Notes: generated from the sequence alone by a model not told the origin. Counted from the stretch's first letter, positions 44,876 to 55,012 are shown. The stretch: 64,000 nt of DNA from Adiantum capillus-veneris (GCA_014529385.2 CM043955.1:151233640-151297639), one strand, 5' to 3'. Program-made: numbers and translations.

Positions 44876-45209
44876 GGTTTTGACTGGGAGGCAGCAGCAG
44901 CCGCTATGGAAAATATCTCACTTTTAGAGGATCGACCAAGGTGTGAAAGCAATGCTAGTGCCCTCAAGGAAATTTCTTGCCAAAATGCTCAAAATGTTAG
45001 ACGTGGTCTTCCAATGCCACCTACAATTCACCCCAAGATGCAGCAAAAGACTCTTTTGAGCTTTATTCAAAGATCAAATCAGCAGCCAAATTTTCCAGAA
45101 AGAATCAATGAGCTCCCAGTAAACAGCGCAGAGCAGACTTCAGATGATATACCAAACGCAGATGGACCGCATATTGATGTGGAGGCAGCCAGAACATGGG
45201 TCTATCCAG
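44876..45209 (+). CDS. FANCM: FANCM helicase, exon 2
   Basis: FANCM is an ATP-dependent DNA translocase that remodels stalled forks and limits crossovers in plant meiosis. The exon starts GFDWEAA after acceptor TTATGTTATCAG, as in the N-terminus of plant FANCM. It ends …DVEAARTWVYP plus one base, CCAG|GTTGAA. Residues about 10-120 by inferred numbering. The segment is low-complexity and poorly conserved except FDWEAA, a QKTLLSFI motif (residues about 66-73) and the last 12 residues, which match plant FANCM EAAKTWIYP. 334 nt, phase 0 to phase 1, joining exon 3 in frame. Confidence 0.92.
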
Positions 45210-45526
45210 GTTGAAGAAGGCAGTCAAAGTTTGGAACAGTCTACCATTGTGCATGTGTGTGGCACCAAAAGATTCTTTTTGCACCTCAATCTTTTACATT
45301 CCCCACTTATTCATCCAGGCATGATAACACACAAATAGTTTTGCACGTTCATTTCAACACAATCCTCACGTGGCATTTCAGTTTTACATAAAGTCTTTCT
45401 GCTTGTGTTCATTGATTACTGAAAAATTTGGATTATTGTTTCAGCTAGGGTTTTGTTTCCCCATTTCTACTGCTTTGGAAATTTTAACGCTTGATTTTGT
45501 TTCAACAATTCAAAATGTATTTGCAG
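45210..45526 (+). other. FANCM: FANCM intron 2, 317 bp
   Basis: GTTGAAG donor and …TATTTGCAG acceptor. Short, T-rich and free of transposons, in contrast to introns 1 and 3. Confidence 0.88.
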
Positions 45527-45670
45527 TCAATGTGCCAATGAGAGATTATCAATACTCTATCGTTCAAACTGCTCTGTTTTCGAACACTTTAGTCTCTTTG
45601 CCAACGGGACTAGGAAAAACTTTGATTGCAGCTGTGGTTATGTACAATTTTTTCCGCTGGTTTCCTGCAG
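45527..45670 (+). CDS. FANCM: FANCM helicase, exon 3 (Walker A)
   Basis: Encodes [40 protein letters not shown] and FFRWFPA, nearly identical to plant FANCM at the start of its SF2 (DEAH/Hef-like) helicase core. PTGLGKT is Walker A motif I, with the ATP-binding lysine at about residue 151. RDYQ is the upstream Q-motif-like element. Donor CCTGCAG|GTACAA leaves phase 1, as needed for the expected GK(I/V) continuation. 144 nt. Motifs Ia-VI and the ERCC4-like tail are not in the window. The frame is intact, with no sign of decay. Confidence 0.95.
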
Positions 45671-47586
45671 GTACAATTTGGCTGTTTCATGAATGTTTTG
45701 ATCTTATGAGATTTCCAAGTTGCCTTATTGGATTTTAGAAAGTTTAACAATAGGGAATAAGCAATTTTTGTTTTACTGTGCATACAAAATTTAGGGAAGT
45801 AGCTGATTGTCACCTGTAGATTCGTACTCTCTTCATGATGTTTTGATGCCAAGGAGAGCTACAAGGAATTGATAGGTTGTAACAGAAGAATAAAGTTTAG
45901 TGTTTTACATGTTCTGGACCACCAGAGCAACACTCTTCAAATGATAGAATGTACAAAGGTAGAAGTGATGATATTTACCGGGTGGTAAATCAGTTGCAGG
46001 TCTTGTGTAGATGAATAAAGATGGTTGGACATTGTCAGAGCTTGGACATTAAGATTATTATTGGGGTAAGAGCTGAGCTAGTTAGCAGACGGAAACATTG
46101 GCATTGTTGTATATGAAGCCTGTTCTTATAATGTTACCACATTGTGCATGCAAAAATGCATGAGAGAGAGGATGTCCCAAGAGCATTAACTCAATAACTC
46201 AGGAGAATGCTTGTACAATTGGATGAATGAGAAAGAGAGGGAAGGGGTCACCTTTATACTAGTAAAGGTGACCTAGAGGCATGCAAAATGGGGGCCCCTA
46301 AACTGGGTCCGGTGTTGGGGCTAGAGAGAGCGACCAACTAATAAATGTTCCACCTCATCTAAAAATGGGGCAACTACACCAAAAAAAGGTCAAGTGACTA
46401 ATAAAAGGTCTAGGAAATAATAATAGGCAAGAAATGTATAATGCATGGCCACTGTGGCCAAACAACCATGATATGCGACCTAGGATGCTTCTATCTGGTG
46501 ATGAAACATCTCCTCTTTGGTGCCAGATGGTCCAACTCTTCATTGCCACATAAGACAATCTAGTCTAGGTTGGCTGGTGAGAGTATTTACAAGATTGTCA
46601 ATGGTGGGGCTTTCAACAATAATGTGCTTAGTTCGGCCCCAAACAACAAGATCATGTCTAAAGCAATAGCACTTTGGGAATATAAATAAATAGTGGTAGC
46701 AAACGAAGGTGCAATGGGAAGATGATCGAAAATTTCCCGAAACTATAAAGCATCAGTGGTAGTGTCAAGATAATTCCAATACTTAGCTTTAGTGGAAGAA
46801 GGCGTTTTGTCTTGACATTTCCATAATATGAGATTGTTGAGATGATGTCCCAAAACCACCTATCCTCTCACTTTTGGCCTACAGCCTCAAAACTCTTGCG
46901 GAGTAGGAGGTGCAAGCACCACGAGAGAAGTCTCATTAGGAAAAAGAGAGAGAAGAGGAATAGCCATTTGCAATGTACCTTTCTAAAATAGTCCATGAAA
47001 GTGCTATGGAGCGCGGATATAGTGTGTGGATTCTCAATGATAGGCCACACTCTTGCATTGCTCAAGAGAAATTGCATAAAAATAGACCAATTCCGATCAT
47101 TATGAGGGGTCAATTTTTGAGTATCCAACAGAGCTAGGAGTTGTAGAGATTGAGAGAATGGATTGAATGAAGTCGGTATAGAAAAGGTGGTAGTAGTATA
47201 AGCATTATCGAGAGAAGGGTGAGAGAAAAATGGAAACTGATGTCGGTGTAGAAAAAGTGGTAGTATAAGCATTATCGAGAGAAGGGTAAGAGAAAATAGA
47301 ATCTGATGCACCTTTTGCCTTGACTGTAGTTGGTGGTAAAGTTGTCATTGGAACTGTATGAAGAGGCACTGTTGTATCTTCCATGGGTTTAGTACTACTG
47401 AAAGCACCAAACAATATAGGATCTATGCCCAAAGGAGTAGAGGAGTCTCCTCTTACATAAGAGGGAGCACCTTGTGTGGTGCCAAATATAGTATCCTTAT
47501 GAGAGCCGTATGTACCCGATAATGGTGAATCTGATGGAAGTCGTATACATTTCAATACAAATGGTAGGAGGGGGCTAAGTGCTCTT
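45671..47586 (+). other. FANCM intron 3, first part; no gene, faint copia traces
   Basis: Donor GTACAA at 45,671. No next FANCM exon (expected to start near KIVFAAPSRPL) is seen up to 64,000. At about 46,560-46,690 the minus strand gives QSAIALD and GRTKHIIVE, which resemble copia RNase H; weak. 47,173-47,307 is a small tandem repeat. Confidence 0.5.
47173..47307. repeat. tandem duplication, 2 x about 68 bp
   Basis: TCGGTATAGAAAAGGTGGTA and a close copy begin about 70 bases apart. Both run through AAGCATTATCGAGAGAAGGG. Confidence 0.8.
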
Positions 47587-47868
47587 GTGCGGTCTTCAGA
47601 TAACCTCTCTTTTTCTCAGTCAGACCGTAGAGTAGGAGGGGCGAATTTATCCATGATAGATCGCTTTCAAGCTAGTGATCACATCTGTAGCATGGGTGGT
47701 TCAATATGCATTTTGGCAAGGACTGCCTTTTCAGACCATGCGCCTGCGATTCTTACCTTGTCAGAATCCAGACAGCAAGAGAGTGGCAATCTCATGCTTT
47801 GCATTCCAGAGAGGATCCTTTTGGATATAGAGCTCAGAGAGAAGGTTGCTGCGATGATTTGCTGATCA
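47587..47868 (+). pseudogene. LINE endonuclease fragment (LINE 1 family)
   Basis: 92 open codons reading SDNLSFSQSDRRVGGANLS, IDRFQASDH, AFSDHAPAILTL and IPERILLDIELREKV. This matches the C-terminal half of the LINE 1 endonuclease (33,100-32,850 on the other strand) closely, including the catalytic SDH. Internal fragment only, so not a normal 5' truncation. Confidence 0.85.
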
Positions 47869-48137
47869 CAACTTTAATGGAAAGCTTGCCTTCTCCCTTG
47901 TCTCATGTAGCGCGATGATTTGCTCTCGTGCATCTCTTGCACATATGTTAATGCCCCGCTAGTTGGGCTTCTTAGATGACCATGTACAGTTCTGGGGGTT
48001 TTATGCGCATTTGCCAAGGCAAGAGCCTTTTGTTCAGGAACTAAAATAGCTAATTGTTGATCCCCCATAGGTATGCACAGTTCCATCACCACAGATTGCG
48101 AAAACAGAGAGTTTTCTCGTTTGAAAACTCGTCCAAT
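47869..48137 (-). other. unassigned stretch left of element C
   Basis: A short minus-strand frame (47,874-48,092) with no recognised domain. May be the remaining internal part of element C. Confidence 0.3.
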
Positions 48138-48539
48138 TCACAATGGAATTGCTTGATTGCGTGCGGGAGCTTGTGAGACATGCGTAGATGTGTTTGCTCT
48201 GCTCAAAATGATGCAAGCCTTGCCTGCTTGCTTAAGCTCGAGCTCCATAGGTGCCCTTCTTTCTTCAACGACTATGCGTTGAGCTTCGCGTGCTTGTTCA
48301 CGCTCAAGCTCCATAGCTGCCCTTCGTTCTTCACGATCTCTATCCATGGCGACACGTTGAGCCTCCTGTTGTAGCATCATTTCCATCATCGACTTGACGA
48401 AAGTCTCCACAGGGCTTGGTACAATCTGTGGCGTAGATGGGGATGGGGGAGGATCGGGGAACAATCCTCCTGGTGTAGAAACATCGTCTCCTCCAACTCC
48501 ACTTTCATCACCTTTACGCAAAGTATCCATTCCTCTTCG
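48138..48539 (-). pseudogene. element C: coiled-coil ORF of family T, N-terminal part
   Basis: Minus-strand frame containing RRGMDTLRKGDESGVGGDD, a Pro/Ser segment, then a long charged helix (MDRDREERRAAMELEREQA). It parallels the ORF of element B (MVITRSGMDTSVGGDE… then a coiled coil). Interrupted on the right by the solo LTR at 48,545. Belongs to an older family T copy into which element B also inserted. Confidence 0.65.
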
Positions 48540-48544
48540 AGTGA

Positions 48545-49950
48545 TGTCACGTGCGCACTTCACTTGCGCCACGTGGACACGCTTTTGCCATAGTCTAGCG
48601 TCAATCTTAGCGTAGGACTGAGCGTGGCACTTTGTGAGCCTCTAGTAGGATGTGCATGTCCAGGCTGGTCACACTTGCATACCCTTTCTTGCACAAGAAC
48701 AATCATTTCATCATGCAGGCATTTTCACGCGTGAACCACCTCTTATAGGTCATTTTATTAAAAATGACTTTTGGAATTTCTTTTGTAAGTTTGTTGGGAA
48801 GCTTGTTGCCCTACCCAGCATATAATTCCTATAAATGAAACCCATTGGGCACTCAGTAGAAGCAAAAGAAGCAGGGACACAAGGAGGCAGGCACCCAGCA
48901 GTCAGGCAGCACATTAGTAGGAGCCCTAGTGTTTTCTCAAGAAGAAGAAGATCAGCGTTTTCAGCCACTACCACTAGCGATTTCAGTTTTCAGATTTAGC
49001 CTCGCGAGAACCCGCTCCCACTCGATTGCAGATCCTCGCCAGATTCCCTGTTGAGTACCAGATCAGCCTAGCGTTTTCAGAATTCAGCAGATCAGCCTAG
49101 TGTTTTCAGATTTCAGCCAGATCAGCCAGCGTTTTTGCATTTTAGCCCTAGCCCGGCGAAGCAGTAGCAGATCCAAGCCGCACTACGGCCATTGTAGCAG
49201 ATCCCCAGCAGAGCATCTAGCATTTTCAGTTTTCAGCCTTGACGCCGTCGTCATCGACACTATCATCGTTGTCGACATCATCATCGTCATTGAAGTCCCT
49301 ATCTTGACGACGACACCTTCGTCATCGTCATTGTAGTCCTGAACTTGACGACGACACCATCGTCGTCATCGTCACAGTCACCATTGTCGTCGCCGTTGAC
49401 ATTATCGTCGTCGACATAGACCAACAGTACCCGTCGTCGACTTCACCGTCTTCGAAATAGAACCATCCTCGACTTCATCGTCTTCGACACAGTACCGTCG
49501 TCGACTTCATCGTCATTGACAAAGACCCTTAGTACCTCGTCGTCGACCTCTCTGTCTTCGAAATTGACCTCGTCGTCGACCTCTCCGTCTTCGACATAGA
49601 ACCCGCAGTACCCGTCGTCGACATCATCGTCTTCGACATAGAACCTCAGTACCCCTTCATTGCCTCAGTACCCAGCATCAGTAGTGTCAGTATCCATTAG
49701 CATCAACATCTCAACATTTAGTCATTGTATCAGCATTGTGCAAGAATAAAGAAAGTACTTGCTCTGGCAATAGACCAAGGGGGCCCTTGAGGGTTGGGAC
49801 CGGACATCCCTGTGTCATGTCTTTACTCTCCCTTGTCTCTCTCTATTCAGTTCAGTTCAGTTCTTTCAAGTGAAGTAAAGTGTCCCTTGTATTTGTGTGC
49901 GGAGTACTAGATCCGAGCAAATCTTTATTCTCTTCCTCTGCACTTGACAA
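48545..49950 (+). repeat. solo LTR, family related to T, in element C
   Basis: TGTCACGTGCGCAC… to …GCACTTGACA, 1,406 bp, flanked by exact AGTGA (48,540-48,544 and 49,951-49,955). TATA-like TATAATTCCTATAAATG at 48,821-48,837. It shares the (GATCAG)CCTAGCGTTTTCAG words and a GTCGTCGAC-rich array (49,235-49,660) with family T LTRs but differs elsewhere, so it is a sister family. Confidence 0.92.
49235..49660. repeat. CpG-dense GTCGTCGAC/TCGTCTTCGACA array
   Basis: Degenerate short repeats of TCATCGTC(T/A)TCGACA and CGTCGTCGAC inside the solo LTR, about 430 bp. Strongly CpG-rich against an AT-rich background. Confidence 0.8.
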
Positions 49951-49990
49951 GTGATGACCATGCACTGAGTTCTTGGGTTCTTGGGGTTCT

Positions 49991-51220
49991 TGTTAGGTGC
50001 AGCAGAATGAATGTTTGCGCTTTGCTCAAGATGAGTGCTCCGGACTGTGCTCAAGGTTCCTTTTTTTCTTATGGAAGGGAGAGCCTTCCGTTCTTAATGA
50101 GAGAATGCTATGATCACAAACAACGTGAATGGACACTGTGCATGCAAGTGTATGAGACTCAGAGATGGAGAGAGAAGAGAAATACGACACCAGAGACGTA
50201 AAACCCTCCTCCGAAGGCCCCACTCTCGTCGGCGAGAGTGGTCTACTTATGATTGCACAAACTGGTACAACTAAATGCATGTGATTGATGCAAGTTTAGG
50301 CTGTCGGCGATGACGACGGGGATGACAAGACCGACCTAAGGGCTGAAATCTGCAATCTTTTATCTGCTGTCCAAAAACGCTATGGGTTGAAATCTGCAAA
50401 TGTTATATCTACTGATTCTGACTCTATGGACGATGTCGATGACGACGGTACCACGACGACGTGCTGAAAACGCAGATGCTGAAATATGCGTTTTCCGGGC
50501 TGAATCTGCAAACTTCGCGGGATCTAACCGTGTGGCGAGGATCTGTTGCGGGAAGGTGAGATCTGCGAGGTTTGGGGGTTCTACTGCGGGTACTAACTGC
50601 TAAAACTTGGTTGATTTTGTCGCGAAGATCTGCAAATACGCCGAGGTGATTGGCAGATGCAAAAATGCTAGTGCTCAAAAATCTTCTGTTGTCGCCGGAT
50701 GGCCTGCAATTTCAAAAACTCTAGGCTGATCTGCTGCAAAAACGCCAAGGCCTATCTGCTGCAGAAAACGCTAGCTTGGTCTTGATGGTTGGAAACGCTA
50801 TGGGATCTTGCCGGTCTTGTTGAGAAGGTGCCTGTTGAGCTTGACTCCTGTTGCCTCTTCTGCCATTTAGTGCTAGTCTAGGTTTGCTTATATACAAACT
50901 TACTCAATTTGCCCGACCTACTTTCCAACAAAAGTCACTTGAAAATAATAAGTGAAAAATGTCAAAAATAGAGAAAATAGGCTAAATGCACTGGAAAATT
51001 CCCCTGAAGGATTCTGATGGATTCTTATGGGAATGCTTACGATCATGCTGTGTGCAACCAGAGGATATGCATCTATACTAAGTGACTGGGCATGCACGGT
51101 CTACGAATAGACTCACAAAAGTGCGAGACCACTTCTAATCTAGATTGACTTGATTGAACTGAACCCTTGTCGTGCTGTAGCTTGTCCACAGACACATAGG
51201 GTTGGATGTGTCATGTGACA
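49991..51220 (-). repeat. 3' LTR of element B
   Basis: TGTTAGGTGCAGC… to …GTGTCATGTGACA (plus strand), 1,230 bp. Next to it inside the element is TCCCCTCCTTTT, i.e. polypurine AAAAGGAGGGGA on the element strand. TATA near 50,885-50,894. Confidence 0.92.
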
Positions 51221-51353
51221 TCCCCTCCTTTTGAAAGTGAGGTACTGGTACCGAACTGTATGTCGTCGAGGGAGATCGCCAATAGCATCCGGAATCTTGG
51301 AAGGGACTCTTCGCCGGCCCACTCTGATGTGTGGGTCGTGCGGTACTTGAACT

Positions 51354-52823
51354 TCATAAAGGTCTGTAACGCTTGCTTCTTTGGGCCGCGCCGAAAGCGA
51401 CAAAGTCTTTTGTGGCTCCTTGAACCTTCGATGCTTCAACTTCGTCGAGAATCATGCTGCTTTCTTCTTCAAGAATCTCCATTGCTGAAAATTCCTGAAA
51501 CCATTTCCAACACAAAACCATGAACAGACCCATTCTATGTAAAGTGAATGGAAAAAATCTTGTCTTCCTCAAAGGCTTTGCATGCAATGTAGATGAACAA
51601 AGAGACAGAGTGCCAAACCGTTCATCACACACACGCAAACAATGAGATCGAATCTTTCTCTTCTGATCTAGAGCAATCAACTGTGGCAATTCACAACGGA
51701 AATGCCCATGCTTGGTGCTCATACTTTCATGTGCTCTTTCTACAAATGTGTCATGCCAAGGAAGAGACATGGAATGTGACTTCCTTACATACATACTTTT
51801 CAGCTTTTTATGAACAATCCGCATACATTTGTGCTCATTCATGACTGAAACGTGCTCAACGTACAATATGTCATGCCTAGGAAAAGGGATCACATAAAGA
51901 CGTTGATTAAAATACAGGAAATGATCACAAATGAAACACTCGAACAATGCGTGCGTATCAATCATGCGAACACATAATACTTCCTGTGAGGGTTCTTTGG
52001 ACCTAGGCTTGAGAGCCCAGATCGGTTCTACCTGAATGATCGAATCGTCCTGTGGGGGTTCTTTGGACCTTGACTCGAAAGCCAAGATTGGTTCTTCATG
52101 ATTGATCGAATCCACAACGAGGTTATCTTCGCTAGAAAAAGCATCCACTAACACATCATCCTTGTGAACAATCACATCATCTTCATGCTTGTGAGAAATC
52201 ACATCTTGATCATGCAAATCATCATGCTTGTGAGAAATCACATCTTGATCATGCAAATCATCATGCTTGTCATTGGCATCCAAATCATCATGCTTAGCAA
52301 TATCATTAAAATCATCATGCTTATCTTTGTCATCCAAATCATCATGCTTGTCATTCAAATCATCATGCTCATCATTATCATTCAATTCATCATGCTTCTC
52401 ATAATCATGCAAATCCTGTGTGTCATGCTTTGGAGAAGAAGAGACTGAGAGAGTCTCCTTTTCCCGAATCTCTTGCATCTGTGCCTGCACTTGAGAAAAG
52501 AGTCGCAACATCTCTTGCATTCTTGCTTTGGTCTCGCGATCAAATCTTGCTTGACTTTCTTTTTCTTTCAAGTCGTACTTACGCTGTATGGCTGTCACTT
52601 CTTCTTCGTAGTCACGATCTATGGTCGCCATTTCTTCTTCGTAGGCCTTTCTTTCTGCTTCTCTTTCTTGGTCCAACTCCTCCATAGGAGTTAGCGCAAT
52701 CCTTGACATAGATGGGGAAGGGATAGGGTCGGAAAAACCTCTTGGTGGGGAAAATTCTTCTTCGTCTCTCTCATGCTCATCACCTCCAACCGAAGTATCC
52801 ATTCCGCTTCGAGTGATGACCAT
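51354..52823 (-). CDS. coiled-coil, His/Asp-repeat protein of element B
   Basis: Open for 489 codons from MVITRSGMDTSVGGDE. Residues about 50-135 are a highly charged, probably coiled-coil helix (EELDQEREAERKAYEEEMAT and on). Residues about 145-225 are a degenerate KHDDL(N/D)DxD repeat, followed by DDVISHK-type repeats, rich in His and Asp. The C-terminal half is mixed, with LPQLIALDQKRKIRSHCL. No capsid, zinc-knuckle or enzyme motif is recognised. The MVITRSGM opening resembles gag starts of plant elements, so a divergent gag is the best guess. The open frame extends 111 codons further upstream to 53,156, but this ATG is preferred because element C has the same …RRGMDT start. Confidence 0.7.
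   Translation of the reverse strand: MVITRSGMDTSVGGDEHERDEEEFSPPRGFSDPIPSPSMSRIALTPMEELDQEREAERKAYEEEMATIDRDYEEEVTAIQRKYDLKEKESQARFDRETKARMQEMLRLFSQVQAQMQEIREKETLSVSSSPKHDTQDLHDYEKHDELNDNDEHDDLNDKHDDLDDKDKHDDFNDIAKHDDLDANDKHDDLHDQDVISHKHDDLHDQDVISHKHEDDVIVHKDDVLVDAFSSEDNLVVDSINHEEPILAFESRSKEPPQDDSIIQVEPIWALKPRSKEPSQEVLCVRMIDTHALFECFICDHFLYFNQRLYVIPFPRHDILYVEHVSVMNEHKCMRIVHKKLKSMYVRKSHSMSLPWHDTFVERAHESMSTKHGHFRCELPQLIALDQKRKIRSHCLRVCDERFGTLSLCSSTLHAKPLRKTRFFPFTLHRMGLFMVLCWKWFQEFSAMEILEEESSMILDEVEASKVQGATKDFVAFGAAQRSKRYRPL
52160..52430. repeat. minisatellite coding the KHDD repeats
   Basis: Repeated ATCATGCTTGTCATTCAAATC-like words on the plus strand, which code the KHDDLND repeats on the minus strand; one 39-bp unit (…GAGAAATCACATCTTGATCA) is doubled exactly. 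Confidence 0.8.
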
Positions 52824-53300
52824 CCACTGAAGTCGTCGGTTCTTGTGGGTGTCTTGTGGTCTTGGGTGCTCAAGTTCACAAGGAACTTGGGTTCTTGAGG
52901 GTCTTGGGCTCTTAAGTTCACGAGGAACGTTGGTTCTTGGGGTTCTTGAGGGTCTTGAGGTTCTTGAGGTTTCCTTTCGCTTGCAAACCGTGTTTGAGAA
53001 GGATCTTCTCTTCATACTCCTTTCTGCGGGTGCACCCCTTGGTGGCCTTGCGCTCACACCAAGGTTACTTTTTCCCACCTCACGTCGATTGGCCGGCCGA
53101 TAAGTGCACGGTCTGCTCTCAATGAGTGAAAAGAGGCACAACAGGAGGCTGGACAAGCCCTTCTTTCTTGGGATTCCTGTCAGTCTTCAAAAACACGATT
53201 AGGAATCGACACGCCCAAGCGAACTTGGGTTCGTGCGACTGCAAAATAATTCTTGTGATTCTTGTGGTTCTTTCCTCGAGTGATACAGAACATTGCCAAA

Positions 53301-53312
53301 GCTCTGATACCA
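53301..53312 (-). promoter_or_regulatory. primer-binding site of element B
   Basis: GCTCTGATACCA on the plus strand, i.e. TGGTATCAGAGC on the element strand, a full match to the initiator tRNA-Met site, one base from the LTR. Confidence 0.95.
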
Positions 53313-53313
53313 A

Positions 53314-54598
53314 TGTTAGGTGCAGCGGAGTGAATGTTTGCGCTTTGCTCAAGATGAGTGCTCCTGATTGTGCTCAAGGTTCCTTTGGTTCTTATGGAAG
53401 GGAGAGCCTTCCGTTCTTAATGAGAGAATGCTATGATCACAAAGAAAGTGAATGGACACTGTGTGTGCAAGTGTATGAGACTGAGAGATAGAGAGAGAAG
53501 AGAAATACGACACGAGAGACGTTGTAAAAGCCTCCTCGGAAGGCCCCACTCTTGTCGGCGAGAGTGGTCTACTTATGATTGCACAAACTGGTACAACTGA
53601 ATGCATGTGACTGATGCAAGTCTAGGTTATGTTGGCGATGACGACGGGGATGACGAGACCGACCTAAGGGCTGAAATCTGCAATCTTTTATTTGTTGTCC
53701 AAAAACGCTATTGGCTGAAATCTGCAAATGTTCTATCTGTTGAATTCTGACTCTATGTCGGTGACGATGTCGATGACGACGGTACAACGACGACGCGCTG
53801 AAAACGCAGATGCTGAAATCTGCGTTTTTCGGGTTGAATCTGCAAACTTCGCGGGATCTAACCGTGCGCCGAGGATCTATTGCGGGAAGGTGAGATCTGC
53901 GAGGTTTGGGGGTTCTACTGTGGGTACTAACTGCTGAAACTTGGTTGATTCTGTCGCGAAAATCTGCAAATACGCCGAGGTGACTGGCGGATGCAAAAAC
54001 GCTAGGGCTGAAAAATTATCTGTTGTTGCCGGATGGCCTGCAATTTCAAAAACTCTAGGCTGATCAGTTGTCTGCAAAAACGCCAGCTGATTTGGGAATT
54101 TTGTAATCGCTAGATGATCTGCTGTAAAAACGCCAAGGCCTATCTGCTGCAGAAAACGCTAGCTTGGTCTTGATGGCTGGAAACGCTACGGGATCTTGCC
54201 GGTCTTGCTGAGAAGGTGCCTATTGAGCTTGGCTCCTGTTGCCTCTTCTGCCATTTAGTGCTAGTTTAGGTTTGCTTATATACAAACTTACTCAATTTGC
54301 CCTAACTACTTTCCAACAAAAGTCACTTGAAAATAATAAGTGAAAAATGTCAAAAATAGGGAAAATAGGCTAAATGCATTGGAAAATTCCCCTGAAGGAT
54401 TCTGATGGGAATGCTTATGATCATGCTGTGTGTAACCAGAGGATATGCATTTATACTAGGTGACTGGGCATGCACGGTCTACGAATAGACTCACAAAAGT
54501 GCGAGATCACTTCTAATCTAGACTAACTTGATTGAATTGAACCCTTGTCGTGCTGTAGCTTGTCCACGGACACATAGGGTTGGATGTGTCAAGTGACA
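53314..54598 (-). repeat. 5' LTR of element B
   Basis: TGTTAGGTGCAGCGG… to …GTGTCAAGTGACA, 1,285 bp. Closely similar to the 3' LTR, with one extra segment of about 60 bp near 54,060-54,120 made of the same AAACGCC/CTGATCTGC words, a likely repeat-length change. Confidence 0.92.
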
Positions 54599-54603
54599 CT
54601 TCT

Positions 54604-55012
54604 TGAGGTTCTTGGGTGCTTGAGGTTCTTGTGCTCTTGGCTTCTTGGGTACTTGGGGTCTTGGCTTGCAATCTACGTTTAAGAAGGCTTTACTCTTACC
54701 AAAGCTCAACTTCGTCCTACGGGTGCACCCCTTGGCGGCCTTGCGCTCACACCAAGGTTGCTTTTTCCCACCTCACGTCGATTGGCCTATCGCTAAGTGC
54801 AAGGTTCGCTCTCAACGAGTGGAAAAGAGGAACGAGGGGAGGTTGAACAAGCCCTTCTTTCTTAAGTTACTTGCCACTCTTCAAAAACACAGATTATGGA
54901 TCAACACGCTCAAATGGTCTTGGGTTAAGTGCGATCACAAGAAGCGAATTATCTTTAATTTGGTTCTTTGTGTTTCTTTCCTTGAGTGATCATACCGAAC
55001 ATTGCCAAAGAA
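54604..55012 (-). other. element C internal region near its primer site
   Basis: GGTTCTTGGG-type simple repeats, then sequence clearly homologous to element B at 52,830-53,290 (both contain GGTGCACCCCTTGG and CCCACCTCACGTCGATTGGC). It confirms that element C is family T and that B inserted into it. Confidence 0.75.

Larger units (their letters stand above)
49991..54598 (-). mobile_element. non-autonomous LTR retrotransposon (family T, element B)
   Basis: Minus-strand element of 4.6 kb. 5' LTR 53,314-54,598, initiator tRNA-Met primer site, one long ORF (52,823-51,354), polypurine tract and 3' LTR 49,991-51,220. Flanks are GTTCT and CTTCT, a 4-of-5 match. It is inserted in the GGTTCTTGGG-rich internal region of element C, itself family T. 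No protease, integrase or RT is present, so it would need enzymes in trans. It looks structurally whole. Confidence 0.9.

Noticed and set aside
52164-52448. Plus-strand frame with repeated LVRNHILIMQIIM
   Set aside because: It is the antisense of the KHDD minisatellite in element B. The minus-strand ORF is longer and shared in part with element C.
52824-53156. Upstream start giving a 600-codon protein in element B
   Set aside because: The first 111 codons lie in simple GGTTCTTGAGG-type repeats and leader sequence just after the primer site. The ATG at 52,823 matches the start in element C better.
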